Notes under the pieces: model-generated
What the model saw: the letters and a program-made list of their open reading frames with translations, nothing else
What the model was told of the DNA's origin: nothing
The model's database searches: none
Program-made: the position numbers and the translations under genes
Source of the DNA: Ophiura sarsii
Lineage: Eukaryota; Echinodermata; Ophiuroidea; Amphilepidida; Ophiuridae
Reading direction: 5' to 3'
Length of the DNA: 64,000 nt
Assembly (NCBI GenBank): GCA_035610835.1
Contig: CM069442.1
Location: forward strand, 4,624,444-4,688,443
In this document: piece by piece, positions 47,734 to 60,903 of the stretch
How the letters are laid out: every line of letters starts with the position of its first letter
Position numbering within the stretch: position 1 is the stretch's first letter

Positions 47734-49906
47734 GTGATGTAAAAACACATCTGTGTTGATTTCCGACTTTTCCTGAGTAATGCTACTTTGCTAGCTGCTC
47801 AGTGCTCACGATACGAGAACAATTGGATTTTTTTGAAAAATTTAAAAGTGATGTCAAAACACATCTGTGTTGATTTCCGACTTTTCCTGAGTAATGCTAC
47901 CTTGCTAACTGCTCAATGCTCACGATACGAGAACAATTGGATTTTTTTGAAAAATTTAAAAGTGATGTCAAAACACATCTGTGTTGATTTCCGACTTTTC
48001 CTGAGTAATGCTACCTTGCTAACTGCTCAATGCTCACGATACGAGAACAATTGGATTTTTTTGAAAAATTTAAAAGTGATGTAAAAATACATCTGTGTTG
48101 ATTTCCGACTTTTCCTGAGTAATGCTACCTTGCTAGTTGCACCTGCGCCCGATACGAGCAACAATTGGATTTTTTTGAAAAAAGTTAAAAGTGATGTAAA
48201 AACACATCTGTGTTGATTTCCGACTTTTCCTGAGTAATGCTACTTTGCTAGCTGCTCAGTGCTCACGATACGAGAACAATTGGATTTTTTTGAAAAATTT
48301 AAAAGTGATGTCAAAACACATCTGTGTTGATTTCCGACTTTTCCTGAGTAATGCTACCTTGCTAACTGCTCAATGCTCACGATACGAGAACAATTGGATT
48401 TTTTTGAAAAATTTAAAAGTGATGTAAAAACACATCTGTGTTGATTTCCGACTGTTCCTGAGTAAATGCTACCTTGCTAGTTGCTCCTGCGCCCAATACG
48501 AGAACAATTTGATTTTTTTGAAAAATTTAAAAGTGATGTCAAAACACATCTGTGTTGATTTCCGACTTTTCCTGAGTAATGCTACCTTGCTAACTGCTCA
48601 ATGCTCACGATACGAGCAACAATTGGATTTTTTTGAAAAAAGTTAAAAGTGATGTAAAAACACATCTGTGTTGATTTCCGACTTTTCCTGAGTAATGCTA
48701 CCTTGTTAACTGCTCAATGCTCCCGATACGAGAACAATTGGATTTTTTTGAAAAATTTAAAAGTGATGTCAAAACACATCTGTGTTGATTTCCGACTTTT
48801 CCTGAGTAATGCTACCTTGCTAACTGCTCAATGCTCACGATACGAGAACAATTGGATTTTTTTGAAAAATTTAAAAGTGATGTCAAAACACATCTGTGTT
48901 GATTTCCGACTTTTCCTGAGTAATGCTACCTTGCTAACTGCTCAATGCTCACGATACGAGAACAATTGGATTTTTTTGAAAAATTTAAAAGTGATGTAAA
49001 AATACATCTGTGTTGATTTCCGACTTTTCCTGAGTAATGCTACCTTGCTAGTTGCACCTGCGCCCGATACGAGCAACAATTGGATTTTTTTGAAAAAAGT
49101 TAAAAGTGATGTAAAAACACATCTGTGTTGATTTCCGACTTTTCCTGAGTAATGCTACCTTGTTAACTGCTCAATGCTCCCGATACGAGAACAATTGGAT
49201 TTTTTTGAAAAATTTAAAAGTTATGTAAAAACACATCTGTGTTGATTTCCGACTTTTCCTGAGTAATGCTACTTTGCTATCTGGTCAATGCTCACGATAC
49301 GAGAACAATTGGATTTTTTTGAAAAATTTAAAAGTGATGTAAAAACACATCTGTGTTGATTTCCGACTTTTCCTGAGTAATGCTACCTTGCTAGCGGCTC
49401 AATGCTCACGATACGAGAACAATTGGATTTTTTTTTTAAATTTAAAAGTGATGTAAAAACACATCTGTGTTGATTTCCGACTTTTCCTGAGTAATGCTAC
49501 CTTGCTAGTTGCTCCTGCGCCCAATACGATCAACAATTGGATTTTTTTGAAAAATTTAAAAGTGATGTAAAAACACATTTGTGTTGATTTCCGAATTTTC
49601 CTGAGTAATGCAATCTTGCTAGTTGCTTCCCTGCGCCCGATACGAGAACAATTGGATTTTTTTGAAAAATTTAAAAGTGATGTCAAAACACATCTGTGTT
49701 GATTTCCGACTTTTCCTGAGTAATGCTACCTTGCTAACTGCTCAATGCTCACGATACGAGAACAATTGGATTTTTTTGAAAAATTTAAAAGTGATGTAAA
49801 AATACATCTGTGTTGATTTCCGACTTTTCCTGAGTAATGCTACCTTGCTAGTTGCACCTGCGCCCGATACGAGCAACAATTGGATTTTTTTTGAAAAAAA
49901 TTAAAA
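47734..49906 (+). repeat. 19-monomer HOR, modules X and Y (2173 bp)
   Basis: Monomer order: C A A B / C A I Ax / D A A B / D E F G H A B. It has both four-monomer modules, X (C A I Ax, 458 bp) and Y (D A A B, 457 bp). F has T10, one base short, so 1259 + 458 + 457 - 1 gives the observed length. Confidence 0.9.
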
Positions 49907-51165
49907 GTGATGTAAAAACACATCTGTGTTGATTTCCGACTTTTCCTGAGTAATGCTACTTTGCTAGCTGCTCAGTGCTCACGATACGAGAACAATTGGA
50001 TTTTTTTGAAAAATTTAAAAGTGATGTCAAAACACATCTGTGTTGATTTCCGACTTTTCCTGAGTAATGCTACCTTGCTAACTGCTCAATGCTCACGATA
50101 CGAGAACAATTGGATTTTTTTGAAAAATTTAAAAGTGATGTCAAAACACATCTGTGTTGATTTCCGACTTTTCCTGAGTAATGCTACCTTGCTAACTGCT
50201 CAATGCTCACGATACGAGAACAATTGGATTTTTTTGAAAAATTTAAAAGTGATGTAAAAATACATCTGTGTTGATTTCCGACTTTTCCTGAGTAATGCTA
50301 CCTTGCTAGTTGCACCTGCGCCCGATACGAGCAACAATTGGATTTTTTTGAAAAAAGTTAAAAGTGATGTAAAAACACATCTGTGTTGATTTCCGACTTT
50401 TCCTGAGTAATGCTACCTTGTTAACTGCTCAATGCTCCCGATACGAGAACAATTGGATTTTTTTGAAAAATTTAAAAGTTATGTAAAAACACATCTGTGT
50501 TGATTTCCGACTTTTCCTGAGTAATGCTACTTTGCTATCTGGTCAATGCTCACGATACGAGAACAATTGGATTTTTTTGAAAAATTTAAAAGTGATGTAA
50601 AAACACATCTGTGTTGATTTCCGACTTTTCCTGAGTAATGCTACCTTGCTAGCGGCTCAATGCTCACGATACGAGAACAATTGGATTTTTTTTTTTAAAT
50701 TTAAAAGTGATGTAAAAACACATCTGTGTTGATTTCCGACTTTTCCTGAGTAATGCTACCTTGCTAGTTGCTCCTGCGCCCAATACGATCAACAATTGGA
50801 TTTTTTTGAAAAATTTAAAAGTGATGTAAAAACACATTTGTGTTGATTTCCGAATTTTCCTGAGTAATGCAATCTTGCTAGTTGCTTCCCTGCGCCCGAT
50901 ACGAGAACAATTGGATTTTTTTGAAAAATTTAAAAGTGATGTCAAAACACATCTGTGTTGATTTCCGACTTTTCCTGAGTAATGCTACCTTGCTAACTGC
51001 TCAATGCTCACGATACGAGAACAATTGGATTTTTTTGAAAAATTTAAAAGTGATGTAAAAATACATCTGTGTTGATTTCCGACTTTTCCTGAGTAATGCT
51101 ACCTTGCTAGTTGCACCTGCGCCCGATACGAGCAACAATTGGATTTTTTTTGAAAAAAATTAAAA
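49907..51165 (+). repeat. 11-monomer HOR, core form (1259 bp)
   Basis: Monomer order: C A A B D E F G H A B. The subtype lengths add to 1259 bp exactly (114 x 3, 115, 114 x 2, 115, 114, 115, 114, 116). It is the shortest of four neighbouring HORs and serves as their common core. Confidence 0.9.
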
Positions 51166-52882
51166 GTGATGTAAAAACACATCTGTGTTGATTTCCGACT
51201 TTTCCTGAGTAATGCTACTTTGCTAGCTGCTCAGTGCTCACGATACGAGAACAATTGGATTTTTTTGAAAAATTTAAAAGTGATGTCAAAACACATCTGT
51301 GTTGATTTCCGACTTTTCCTGAGTAATGCTACCTTGCTAACTGCTCAATGCTCACGATACGAGAACAATTGGATTTTTTTGAAAAATTTAAAAGTGATGT
51401 CAAAACACATCTGTGTTGATTTCCGACTTTTCCTGAGTAATGCTACCTTGCTAACTGCTCAATGCTCACGATACGAGAACAATTGGATTTTTTTGAAAAA
51501 TTTAAAAGTGATGTAAAAATACATCTGTGTTGATTTCCGACTTTTCCTGAGTAATGCTACCTTGCTAGTTGCACCTGCGCCCGATACGAGCAACAATTGG
51601 ATTTTTTTGAAAAAAGTTAAAAGTGATGTAAAAACACATCTGTGTTGATTTCCGACTTTTCCTGAGTAATGCTACTTTGCTAGCTGCTCAGTGCTCACGA
51701 TACGAGAACAATTGGATTTTTTTGAAAAATTTAAAAGTGATGTCAAAACACATCTGTGTTGATTTCCGACTTTTCCTGAGTAATGCTACCTTGCTAACTG
51801 CTCAATGCTCACGATACGAGAACAATTGGATTTTTTTGAAAAATTTAAAAGTGATGTAAAAACACATCTGTGTTGATTTCCGACTGTTCCTGAGTAAATG
51901 CTACCTTGCTAGTTGCTCCTGCGCCCAATACGAGAACAATTTGATTTTTTTGAAAAATTTAAAAGTGATGTCAAAACACATCTGTGTTGATTTCCGACTT
52001 TTCCTGAGTAATGCTACCTTGCTAACTGCTCAATGCTCACGATACGAGCAACAATTGGATTTTTTTGAAAAAAGTTAAAAGTGATGTAAAAACACATCTG
52101 TGTTGATTTCCGACTTTTCCTGAGTAATGCTACCTTGTTAACTGCTCAATGCTCCCGATACGAGAACAATTGGATTTTTTTGAAAAATTTAAAAGTTATG
52201 TAAAAACACATCTGTGTTGATTTCCGACTTTTCCTGAGTAATGCTACTTTGCTAGCTGGTCAATGCTCACGATACGAGAACAATTGGATTTTTTTGAAAA
52301 ATTTAAAAGTGATGTAAAAACACATCTGTGTTGATTTCCGACTTTTCCTGAGTAATGCTACCTTGCTAGCGGCTCAATGCTCACGATACGAGAACAATTG
52401 GATTTTTTTTGAAAAATTTAAAAGTGATGTAAAAACACATCTGTGTTGATTTCCGACTTTTCCTGAGTAATGCTACCTTGCTAGTTGCTCCTGCGCCCAA
52501 TACGATCAACAATTGGATTTTTTTGAAAAATTTAAAAGTGATGTAAAAACACATTTGTGTTGATTTCCGAATTTTCCTGAGTAATGCAATCTTGCTAGTT
52601 GCTTCCCTGCGCCCGATACGAGAACAATTGGATTTTTTTGAAAAATTTAAAAGTGATGTCAAAACACATCTGTGTTGATTTCCGACTTTTCCTGAGTAAT
52701 GCTACCTTGCTAACTGCTCAATGCTCACGATACGAGAACAATTGGATTTTTTTGAAAAATTTAAAAGTGATGTAAAAATACATCTGTGTTGATTTCCGAC
52801 TTTTCCTGAGTAATGCTACCTTGCTAGTTGCACCTGCGCCCGATACGAGCAACAATTGGATTTTTTTTGAAAAAAATTAAAA
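51166..52882 (+). repeat. 15-monomer HOR, module X (1717 bp)
   Basis: Monomer order: C A A B / C A I Ax / D E F G H A B. It adds module X to the core. E here reads CTAGCTGG and F has T8 with GAAAAATTT, unlike the three preceding HORs. Its middle therefore probably came from a block such as 41.8-42.5 kb. Confidence 0.9.
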
Positions 52883-55800
52883 GTGATGTAAAAACACATC
52901 TGTGTTGATTTCCGACTTTTCCTGAGTAATGCTACTTTGCTAGCTGCTCAGTGCTCACGATACGAGAACAATTGGATTTTTTTGAAAAATTTAAAAGTGA
53001 TGTCAAAACACATCTGTGTTGATTTCCGACTTTTCCTGAGTAATGCTACCTTGCTAACTGCTCAATGCTCACGATACGAGAACAATTGGATTTTTTTGAA
53101 AAATTTAAAAGTGATGTCAAAACACATCTGTGTTGATTTCCGACTTTTCCTGAGTAATGCTACCTTGCTAACTGCTCAATGCTCACGATACGAGAACAAT
53201 TGGATTTTTTTGAAAAATTTAAAAGTGATGTAAAAATACATCTGTGTTGATTTCCGACTTTTCCTGAGTAATGCTACCTTGCTAGTTGCACCTGCGCCCG
53301 ATACGAGCAACAATTGGATTTTTTTGAAAAAAGTTAAAAGTGATGTAAAAACACATCTGTGTTGATTTCCGACTTTTCCTGAGTAATGCTACTTTGCTAG
53401 CTGCTCAGTGCTCACGATACGAGAACAATTGGATTTTTTTGAAAAATTTAAAAGTGATGTCAAAACACATCTGTGTTGATTTCCGACTTTTCCTGAGTAA
53501 TGCTACCTTGCTAACTGCTCAATGCTCACGATACGAGAACAATTGGATTTTTTTGAAAAATTTAAAAGTGATGTAAAAACACATCTGTGTTGATTTCCGA
53601 CTGTTCCTGAGTAAATGCTACCTTGCTAGTTGCTCCTGCGCCCAATACGAGAACAATTTGATTTTTTTGAAAAATTTAAAAGTGATGTCAAAACACATCT
53701 GTGTTGATTTCCGACTTTTCCTGAGTAATGCTACCTTGCTAACTGCTCAATGCTCACGATACGAGCAACAATTGGATTTTTTTGAAAAAAGTTAAAAGTG
53801 ATGTAAAAACACATCTGTGTTGATTTCCGACTTTTCCTGAGTAATGCTACCTTGTTAACTGCTCAATGCTCCCGATACGAGAACAATTGGATTTTTTTGA
53901 AAAATTTAAAAGTTATGTAAAAACACATCTGTGTTGATTTCCGACTTTTCCTGAGTAATGCTACTTTGCTAGCTGGTCAATGCTCACGATACGAGAACAA
54001 TTGGATTTTTTTGAAAAATTTAAAAGTGATGTAAAAACACATCTGTGTTGATTTCCGACTTTTCCTGAGTAATGCTACCTTGCTAGCGGCTCAATGCTCA
54101 CGATACGAGAACAATTGGATTTTTTTTGAAAAATTTAAAAGTGATGTAAAAACACATCTGTGTTGATTTCCGACTTTTCCTGAGTAATGCTACCTTGCTA
54201 GCGGCTCAATGCTCACGATACGAGAACAATTGGATTTTTTTTGAAAAAATTAAAAGTGATGTAAAAACACATCTGTGTTGATTTCCGACTTTTCCTGAGT
54301 AATGCTACCTTGCTAGTTGCTCCTGCGCCCAATACGATCAACAATTGGATTTTTTTGAAAAATTTAAAAGTGATGTAAAAACACATCTGTGTTGATTTCC
54401 GAATTTTCCTGAGTAATGCAATCTTGCTAGTTGCTTCCCTGCGCCCGATACGAGAACAATTGGATTTTTTTGAAAAATTTAAAAGTGATGTAAAAATACA
54501 TCTGTGTTGATTTCCGACTGTTCCTGAGTAAATGCTACCTTGCTAGTTGCTCCTGCGCCCAATACGAGAACAATTTGATTTTTTTGAAAAATTTAAAAGT
54601 GATGTAAAAACACATCTGTGTTGATTTCCGACTTTTCCTGAGTAATGCTACCTTGCTTAGTTGCTCCTGCGCCCGATACGAGCAACAATTGGATTTTTTT
54701 TGAAAAAAATTAAAAGTGATGTAAAAACACATCTGTGTTGATTTCCGACTTTTCCTGAGCAATGCTACTTTGCTAGCTGCTCAGTGCTCACGATACGAGA
54801 ACAATTGGATTTTTTTGAAAAATTTAAAAGTGATGTCAAAACACATCTGTGTTGATTTCCGACTTTTCCTGAGTAATGCTACCTTGCTAGTTGCACCTGC
54901 GCCCGATACGAGCAACAATTGGATTTTTTTTGAAAAAAATTAAAAGTGATGTAAAAACACATCTGTGTTGATTATCGACTTTTCCTGAGTAATGCTACTT
55001 TGCTAGCTGCTCAGTGCTCACGATACGAGAACAATTGGATTTTTTTGAAAAATTTAAAAGTGATGTCAAAACACATCTGTGTTGATTTCCGACTTTTCCT
55101 GAGTAATGCTACCTTGTTAACTGCTCAATGCTCACGATACGAGAACAATTGGATTTTTTTGAAAAATTTAAAAGTGATGTAAAAATACATCTGTGTTGAT
55201 TTCCGACTTTTCCTGAGTAATGCTACCTTGCTAGTTGCACCTGCGCCCGATACGAGCAACAATTGGATTTTTTTGAAAAAAGTTAAAAGTGATGTAAAAA
55301 CACATCTGTGTTGATTTCCGACTTTTCCTGAGTAATGCTACCTTGTTAACTGCTCAATGCTACCGATACGAGAACAATTGGATTTTTTTGAAAAATTTAA
55401 AAGTTATGTAAAAACACATCTGTGTTGATTTCCGACTTTTCCTGAGTAATGCTACTTTGCTATCTGGTCAATGCTCACGATACGAGAACAATTGGATTTT
55501 TTTGAAAAATTTAAAAGTGATGTAAAAACACATCTGTGTTGATTTCCGACTTTTCCTGAGTAATGCTACCTTGCTAGCGGCTCAATGCTCACGATACGAG
55601 AACAATTGGATTTTTTTTTTTAAATTTAAAAGTGATGTAAAAACACATCTGTGTTGATTTCCGACTTTTCCTGAGTAATGCTACCTTGCTAGTTGCTCCT
55701 GCGCCCAATACGATCAACAATTGGATTTTTTTGAAAAATTTAAAAGTGATGTAAAAACACATTTGTGTTGATTTCCGAATTTTCCTGAGTAATGCAATCT

Positions 55801-56320
55801 TGCTAGTTGCTTCCCTGCGCCCGATACGAGAACAATTGGATTTTTTTGAAAAATTTAAAAGTGATGTAAAAATACATCTGTGTTGATTTCCGACTGTTCC
55901 TGAGTAAATGCTACCTTGCTAGTTGCTCCTGCGCCCAATACGAGAACAATTGGATTTTTTTGAAAAATTTAAAAGTGATGTAAAAACACATCTGTGTTGA
56001 TTTCCGACTTTTCCTGAGTAATGCTACCTTGCTAGTTGCTCCTGCGCCCAATACGATCAACAATTGGATTTTTTTGAAAAATTTAAAAGTGATGTAAAAA
56101 CACATTTGTGTTGATTTCCGAATTTTCCTGAGTAATGCAATCTTGCTAGTTGCTTCCCTGCGCCCAATACGAGAACAATTGGATTTTTTTGAAAAATTTA
56201 AAAGTGATGTAAAAATACATCTGTGTTGATTTCCGACTGTTCCTGAGTAAATGCTACCTTGCTAGTTGCTCCTGCGCCCGATACGAGCAACAATTGGATT
56301 TTTTTTGAAAAAAATTAAAA
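52883..56320 (+). repeat. Array segment, 30 monomers
   Basis: Monomer order: C A A B C A I Ax D E F F G H I J / K B C A B D E F G H I G H IJ. It begins like the preceding HORs and then changes at F-F to the 27-mer type. Private marks: GATTATCGAC near 54972, a GAAAAAATT tail near 54243 and GCTACCGATAC near 55361. Confidence 0.83.
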
Positions 56321-58611
56321 GTGATGTAAAAACACATCTGTGTTGATTTCCGACTTTTCCTGAGCAATGCTACTTTGCTAGCTGCTCAGTGCTCACGATA
56401 CGAGAACAATTGGATTTTTTTGAAAAATTTAAAAGTGATGTCAAAACACATCTGTGTTGATTTCCGACTTTTCCTGAGTAATGCTACCTTGCTAACTGCT
56501 CAATGCTCACGATACGAGAACAATTGGATTTTTTTGAAAAATTTAAAAGTGATGTAAAAATACATCTGTGTTGATTTCCGACTTTTCCTGAGTAATGCTA
56601 CCTTGCTAGTTGCACCTGCGCCCGATACGAGCAACAATTGGATTTTTTTTGAAAAAAATTAAAAGTGATGTAAAAACACATCTGTGTTGATTTCCGACTT
56701 TTCCTGAGTAATGCTACTTTGCTAGCTGCTCAGTGCTCACGATACGAGAACCATTGGATTTTTTTGAAAAATTTAAAAGTGATGTCAAAACACATCTGTG
56801 TTGATTTCCGACTTTTCCTGAGTAATGCTACTTTGCTAGCTGCTCAGTGCTCACGATACGAGAACAATTGGATTTTTTTGAAAAATTTAAAAGTGATGTC
56901 AAAACACATCTGTGTTGATTTCCGACTTTTCCTGAGTAATGCTACCTTGCTAACTGCTCAATGCTCACGATACGAGAACAATTGGATTTTTTTGAAAAAT
57001 TTAAAAGTGATGTCAAAACACATCTGTGTTGATTTCCGACTTTTCCTGAGTAATGCTACCTTGCTAACTGCTCAATGCTCACGATACGAGAACAATTGGA
57101 TTTTTTTGAAAAATTTAAAAGTGATGTAAAAATACATCTGTGTTGATTTCCGACTTTTCCTGAGTAATGCTACCTTGCTAGTTGCACCTGCGCCCGATAC
57201 GAGCAACAATTGGATTTTTTTGAAAAAAGTTAAAAGTGATGTAAAAACACATCTGTGTTGATTTCCGACTTTTCCTGAGTAATGCTACTTTGCTAGCTGC
57301 TCAGTGCTCACGATACGAGAACAATTGGATTTTTTTGAAAAATTTAAAAGTGATGTCAAAACACATCTGTGTTGATTTCCGACTTTTCCTGAGTAATGCT
57401 ACCTTGCTAACTGCTCAATGCTCACGATACGAGAACAATTGGATTTTTTTGAAAAATTTAAAAGTGATGTAAAAACACATCTGTGTTGATTTCCGACTGT
57501 TCCTGAGTAAATGCTACCTTGCTAGTTGCTCCTGCGCCCAATACGAGAACAATTTGATTTTTTTGAAAAATTTAAAAGTGATGTCAAAACACATCTGTGT
57601 TGATTTCCGACTTTTCCTGAGTAATGCTACCTTGCTAACTGCTCAATGCTCACGATACGAGCAACAATTGGATTTTTTTGAAAAAAGTTAAAAGTGATGT
57701 AAAAACACATCTGTGTTGATTTCCGACTTATCCTGAGTAATGCTACCTTGTTAACTGCTCAATGCTCCCGATACGAGAACAATTGGATTTTTTTGAAAAA
57801 TTTAAAAGTTATGTAAAAACACATCTGTGTTGATTTCCGACTTTTCCTGAGTAATGCTACTTTGCTAGCTGGTCAATGCTCACGATACGAGAACAATTGG
57901 ATTTTTTTGAAAAATTTAAAAGTGATGTAAAAACACATCTGTGTTGATTTCCGACTTTTCCTGAGTAATGCTACCTTGCTAGCGGCTCAATGCTCACGAT
58001 ACGAGAACAATTGGATTTTTTTTGAAAAATTTAAAAGTGATGTAAAAACACATCTGTGTTGATTTCCGACTTTTCCTGAGTAATGCTACCTTGCTAGCGG
58101 CTCAATGCTCACGATACGAGAACAATTGGATTTTTTTTGAAAAATTTAAAAGTGATGTAAAAACACATCTGTGTTGATTTCCGACTTTTCCTGAGTAATG
58201 CTACCTTGCTAGTTGCTCCTGCGCCCAATACGATCAACAATTGGATTTTTTTGAAAAATTTAAAAGTGATGTAAAAACACATCTGTGTTGATTTCCGAAT
58301 TTTCCTGAGTAATGCAATCTTGCTAGTTGCTTCCCTGCGCCCGATACGAGAACAATTGGATTTTTTTGAAAAATTTAAAAGTGATGTAAAAATACATCTG
58401 TGTTGATTTCCGACTGTTCCTGAGTAAATGCTACCTTGCTAGTTGCTCCTGCGCCCAATACGAGAACAATTTGATTTTTTTGAAAAATTTAAAAGTGATG
58501 TAAAAACACATCTGTGTTGATTTCCGACTTTTCCTGAGTAATGCTACCTTGCTTAGTTGCTCCTGCGCCCGATACGAGCAACAATTGGATTTTTTTTGAA
58601 AAAAATTAAAA
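56321..58611 (+). repeat. 20-monomer HOR, copy 1 (2291 bp)
   Basis: Monomer order: K A B C C A A B C A I Ax D E F F G H I J. The first C has GAACCATTGG (56750) and the next C-type unit has the GATGTC head. The tandem copy follows at once. This holds one of the two longest + strand open frames (136 codons, 56719-57129), a product of four in-frame 114-bp units. Confidence 0.9.
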
Positions 58612-60903
58612 GTGATGTAAAAACACATCTGTGTTGATTTCCGACTTTTCCTGAGCAATGCTACTTTGCTAGCTGCTCAGTGCTCACGATACGAGAACAA
58701 TTGGATTTTTTTGAAAAATTTAAAAGTGATGTCAAAACACATCTGTGTTGATTTCCGACTTTTCCTGAGTAATGCTACCTTGCTAACTGCTCAATGCTCA
58801 CGATACGAGAACAATTGGATTTTTTTGAAAAATTTAAAAGTGATGTAAAAATACATCTGTGTTGATTTCCGACTTTTCCTGAGTAATGCTACCTTGCTAG
58901 TTGCACCTGCGCCCGATACGAGCAACAATTGGATTTTTTTTGAAAAAAATTAAAAGTGATGTAAAAACACATCTGTGTTGATTTCCGACTTTTCCTGAGT
59001 AATGCTACTTTGCTAGCTGCTCAGTGCTCACGATACGAGAACCATTGGATTTTTTTGAAAAATTTAAAAGTGATGTCAAAACACATCTGTGTTGATTTCC
59101 GACTTTTCCTGAGTAATGCTACTTTGCTAGCTGCTCAGTGCTCACGATACGAGAACAATTGGATTTTTTTGAAAAATTTAAAAGTGATGTCAAAACACAT
59201 CTGTGTTGATTTCCGACTTTTCCTGAGTAATGCTACCTTGCTAACTGCTCAATGCTCACGATACGAGAACAATTGGATTTTTTTGAAAAATTTAAAAGTG
59301 ATGTCAAAACACATCTGTGTTGATTTCCGACTTTTCGTGAGTAATGCTACCTTGCTAACTGCTCAATGCTCACGATACGAGAACAATTGGATTTTTTTGA
59401 AAAATTTAAAAGTGATGTAAAAATACATCTGTGTTGATTTCCGACTTTTCCTGAGTAATGCTACCTTGCTAGTTGCACCTGCGCCCGATACGAGCAACAA
59501 TTGGATTTTTTTGAAAAAAGTTAAAAGTGATGTAAAAACACATCTGTGTTGATTTCCGACTTTTCCTGAGTAATGCTACTTTGCTAGCTGCTCAGTGCTC
59601 ACGATACGAGAACAATTGGATTTTTTTGAAAAATTTAAAAGTGATGTCAAAACACATCTGTGTTGATTTCCGACTTTTCCTGAGTAATGCTACCTTGCTA
59701 ACTGCTCAATGCTCACGATACGAGAACAATTGGATTTTTTTGAAAAATTTAAAAGTGATGTAAAAACACATCTGTGTTGATTTCCGACTGTTCCTGAGTA
59801 AATGCTACCTTGCTAGTTGCTCCTGCGCCCAATACGAGAACAATTTGATTTTTTTGAAAAATTTAAAAGTGATGTCAAAACACATCTGTGTTGATTTCCG
59901 ACTTTTCCTGAGTAATGCTACCTTGCTAACTGCTCAATGCTCACGATACGAGCAACAATTGGATTTTTTTGAAAAAAGTTAAAAGTGATGTAAAAACACA
60001 TCTGTGTTGATTTCCGACTTTTCCTGAGTAATGCTACCTTGTTAACTGCTCAATGCTCCCGATACGAGAACAATTGGATTTTTTTGAAAAATTTAGAAAG
60101 TTATGTAAAAACACATCTGTGTTGATTTCCGACTTTTCCTGAGTAATGCTACTTTGCTAGCTGGTCAATGCTCACGATACGAGAACAATTGGATTTTTTT
60201 GAAAAATTTAAAAGTGATGTAAAAACACATCTGTGTTGATTTCCGACTTTTCCTGAGTAATGCTACCTTGCTAGCGGCTCAATGCTCACGATACGAGAAC
60301 AATTGGATTTTTTTTGAAAAATTTAAAAGTGATGTAAAAACACATCTGTGTTGATTTCCGACTTTTCCTGAGTAATGCTACCTTGCTAGCGGCTCAATGC
60401 TCACGATACGAGAACAATTGGATTTTTTTTGAAAAATTTAAAAGTGATGTAAAAACACATCTGTGTTGATTTCCGACTTTTCCTGAGTAATGCTACCTTG
60501 CTAGTTGCTCCTGCGCCCAATACGATCAACAATTGGATTTTTTTGAAAAATTTAAAAGTGATGTAAAAACACATCTGTGTTGATTTCCGAATTTTCCTGA
60601 GTAATGCAATCTTGCTAGTTGCTTCCCTGCGCCCGATACGAGAACAATTGGATTTTTTTGAAAAATTTAAAAGTGATGTAAAAATACATCTGTGTTGATT
60701 TCCGACTGTTCCTGAGTAAATGCTACCTTGCTAGTTGCTCCTGCGCCCAATACGAGAACAATTTGATTTTTTTGAAAAATTTAAAAGTGATGTAAAAACA
60801 CATCTGTGTTGATTTCCGACTTTTCCTGAGTAATGCTACCTTGCTTAGTTGCTCCTGCGCCCGATACGAGCAACAATTGGATTTTTTTTGAAAAAAATTA
60901 AAA
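58612..60903 (+). repeat. 20-monomer HOR, copy 2 (2292 bp)
   Basis: Same order as copy 1, including GAACCATTGG near 59040. It is one base longer because of an inserted G in ATTTAGAAAG near 60096. Further private change: TTTTCGTGAG near 59336. Copy 1 has CTTATCCTG near 57728 instead. Confidence 0.9.

Noticed and set aside
56719..57129. 136-codon + strand open frame, and the 60- and 98-codon versions elsewhere
   Set aside because: These are the repeat read through in 38-codon steps. They begin at TTG in the unit, not at a supported start, have no ribosome-binding context, and differ between copies by frame-breaking indels.
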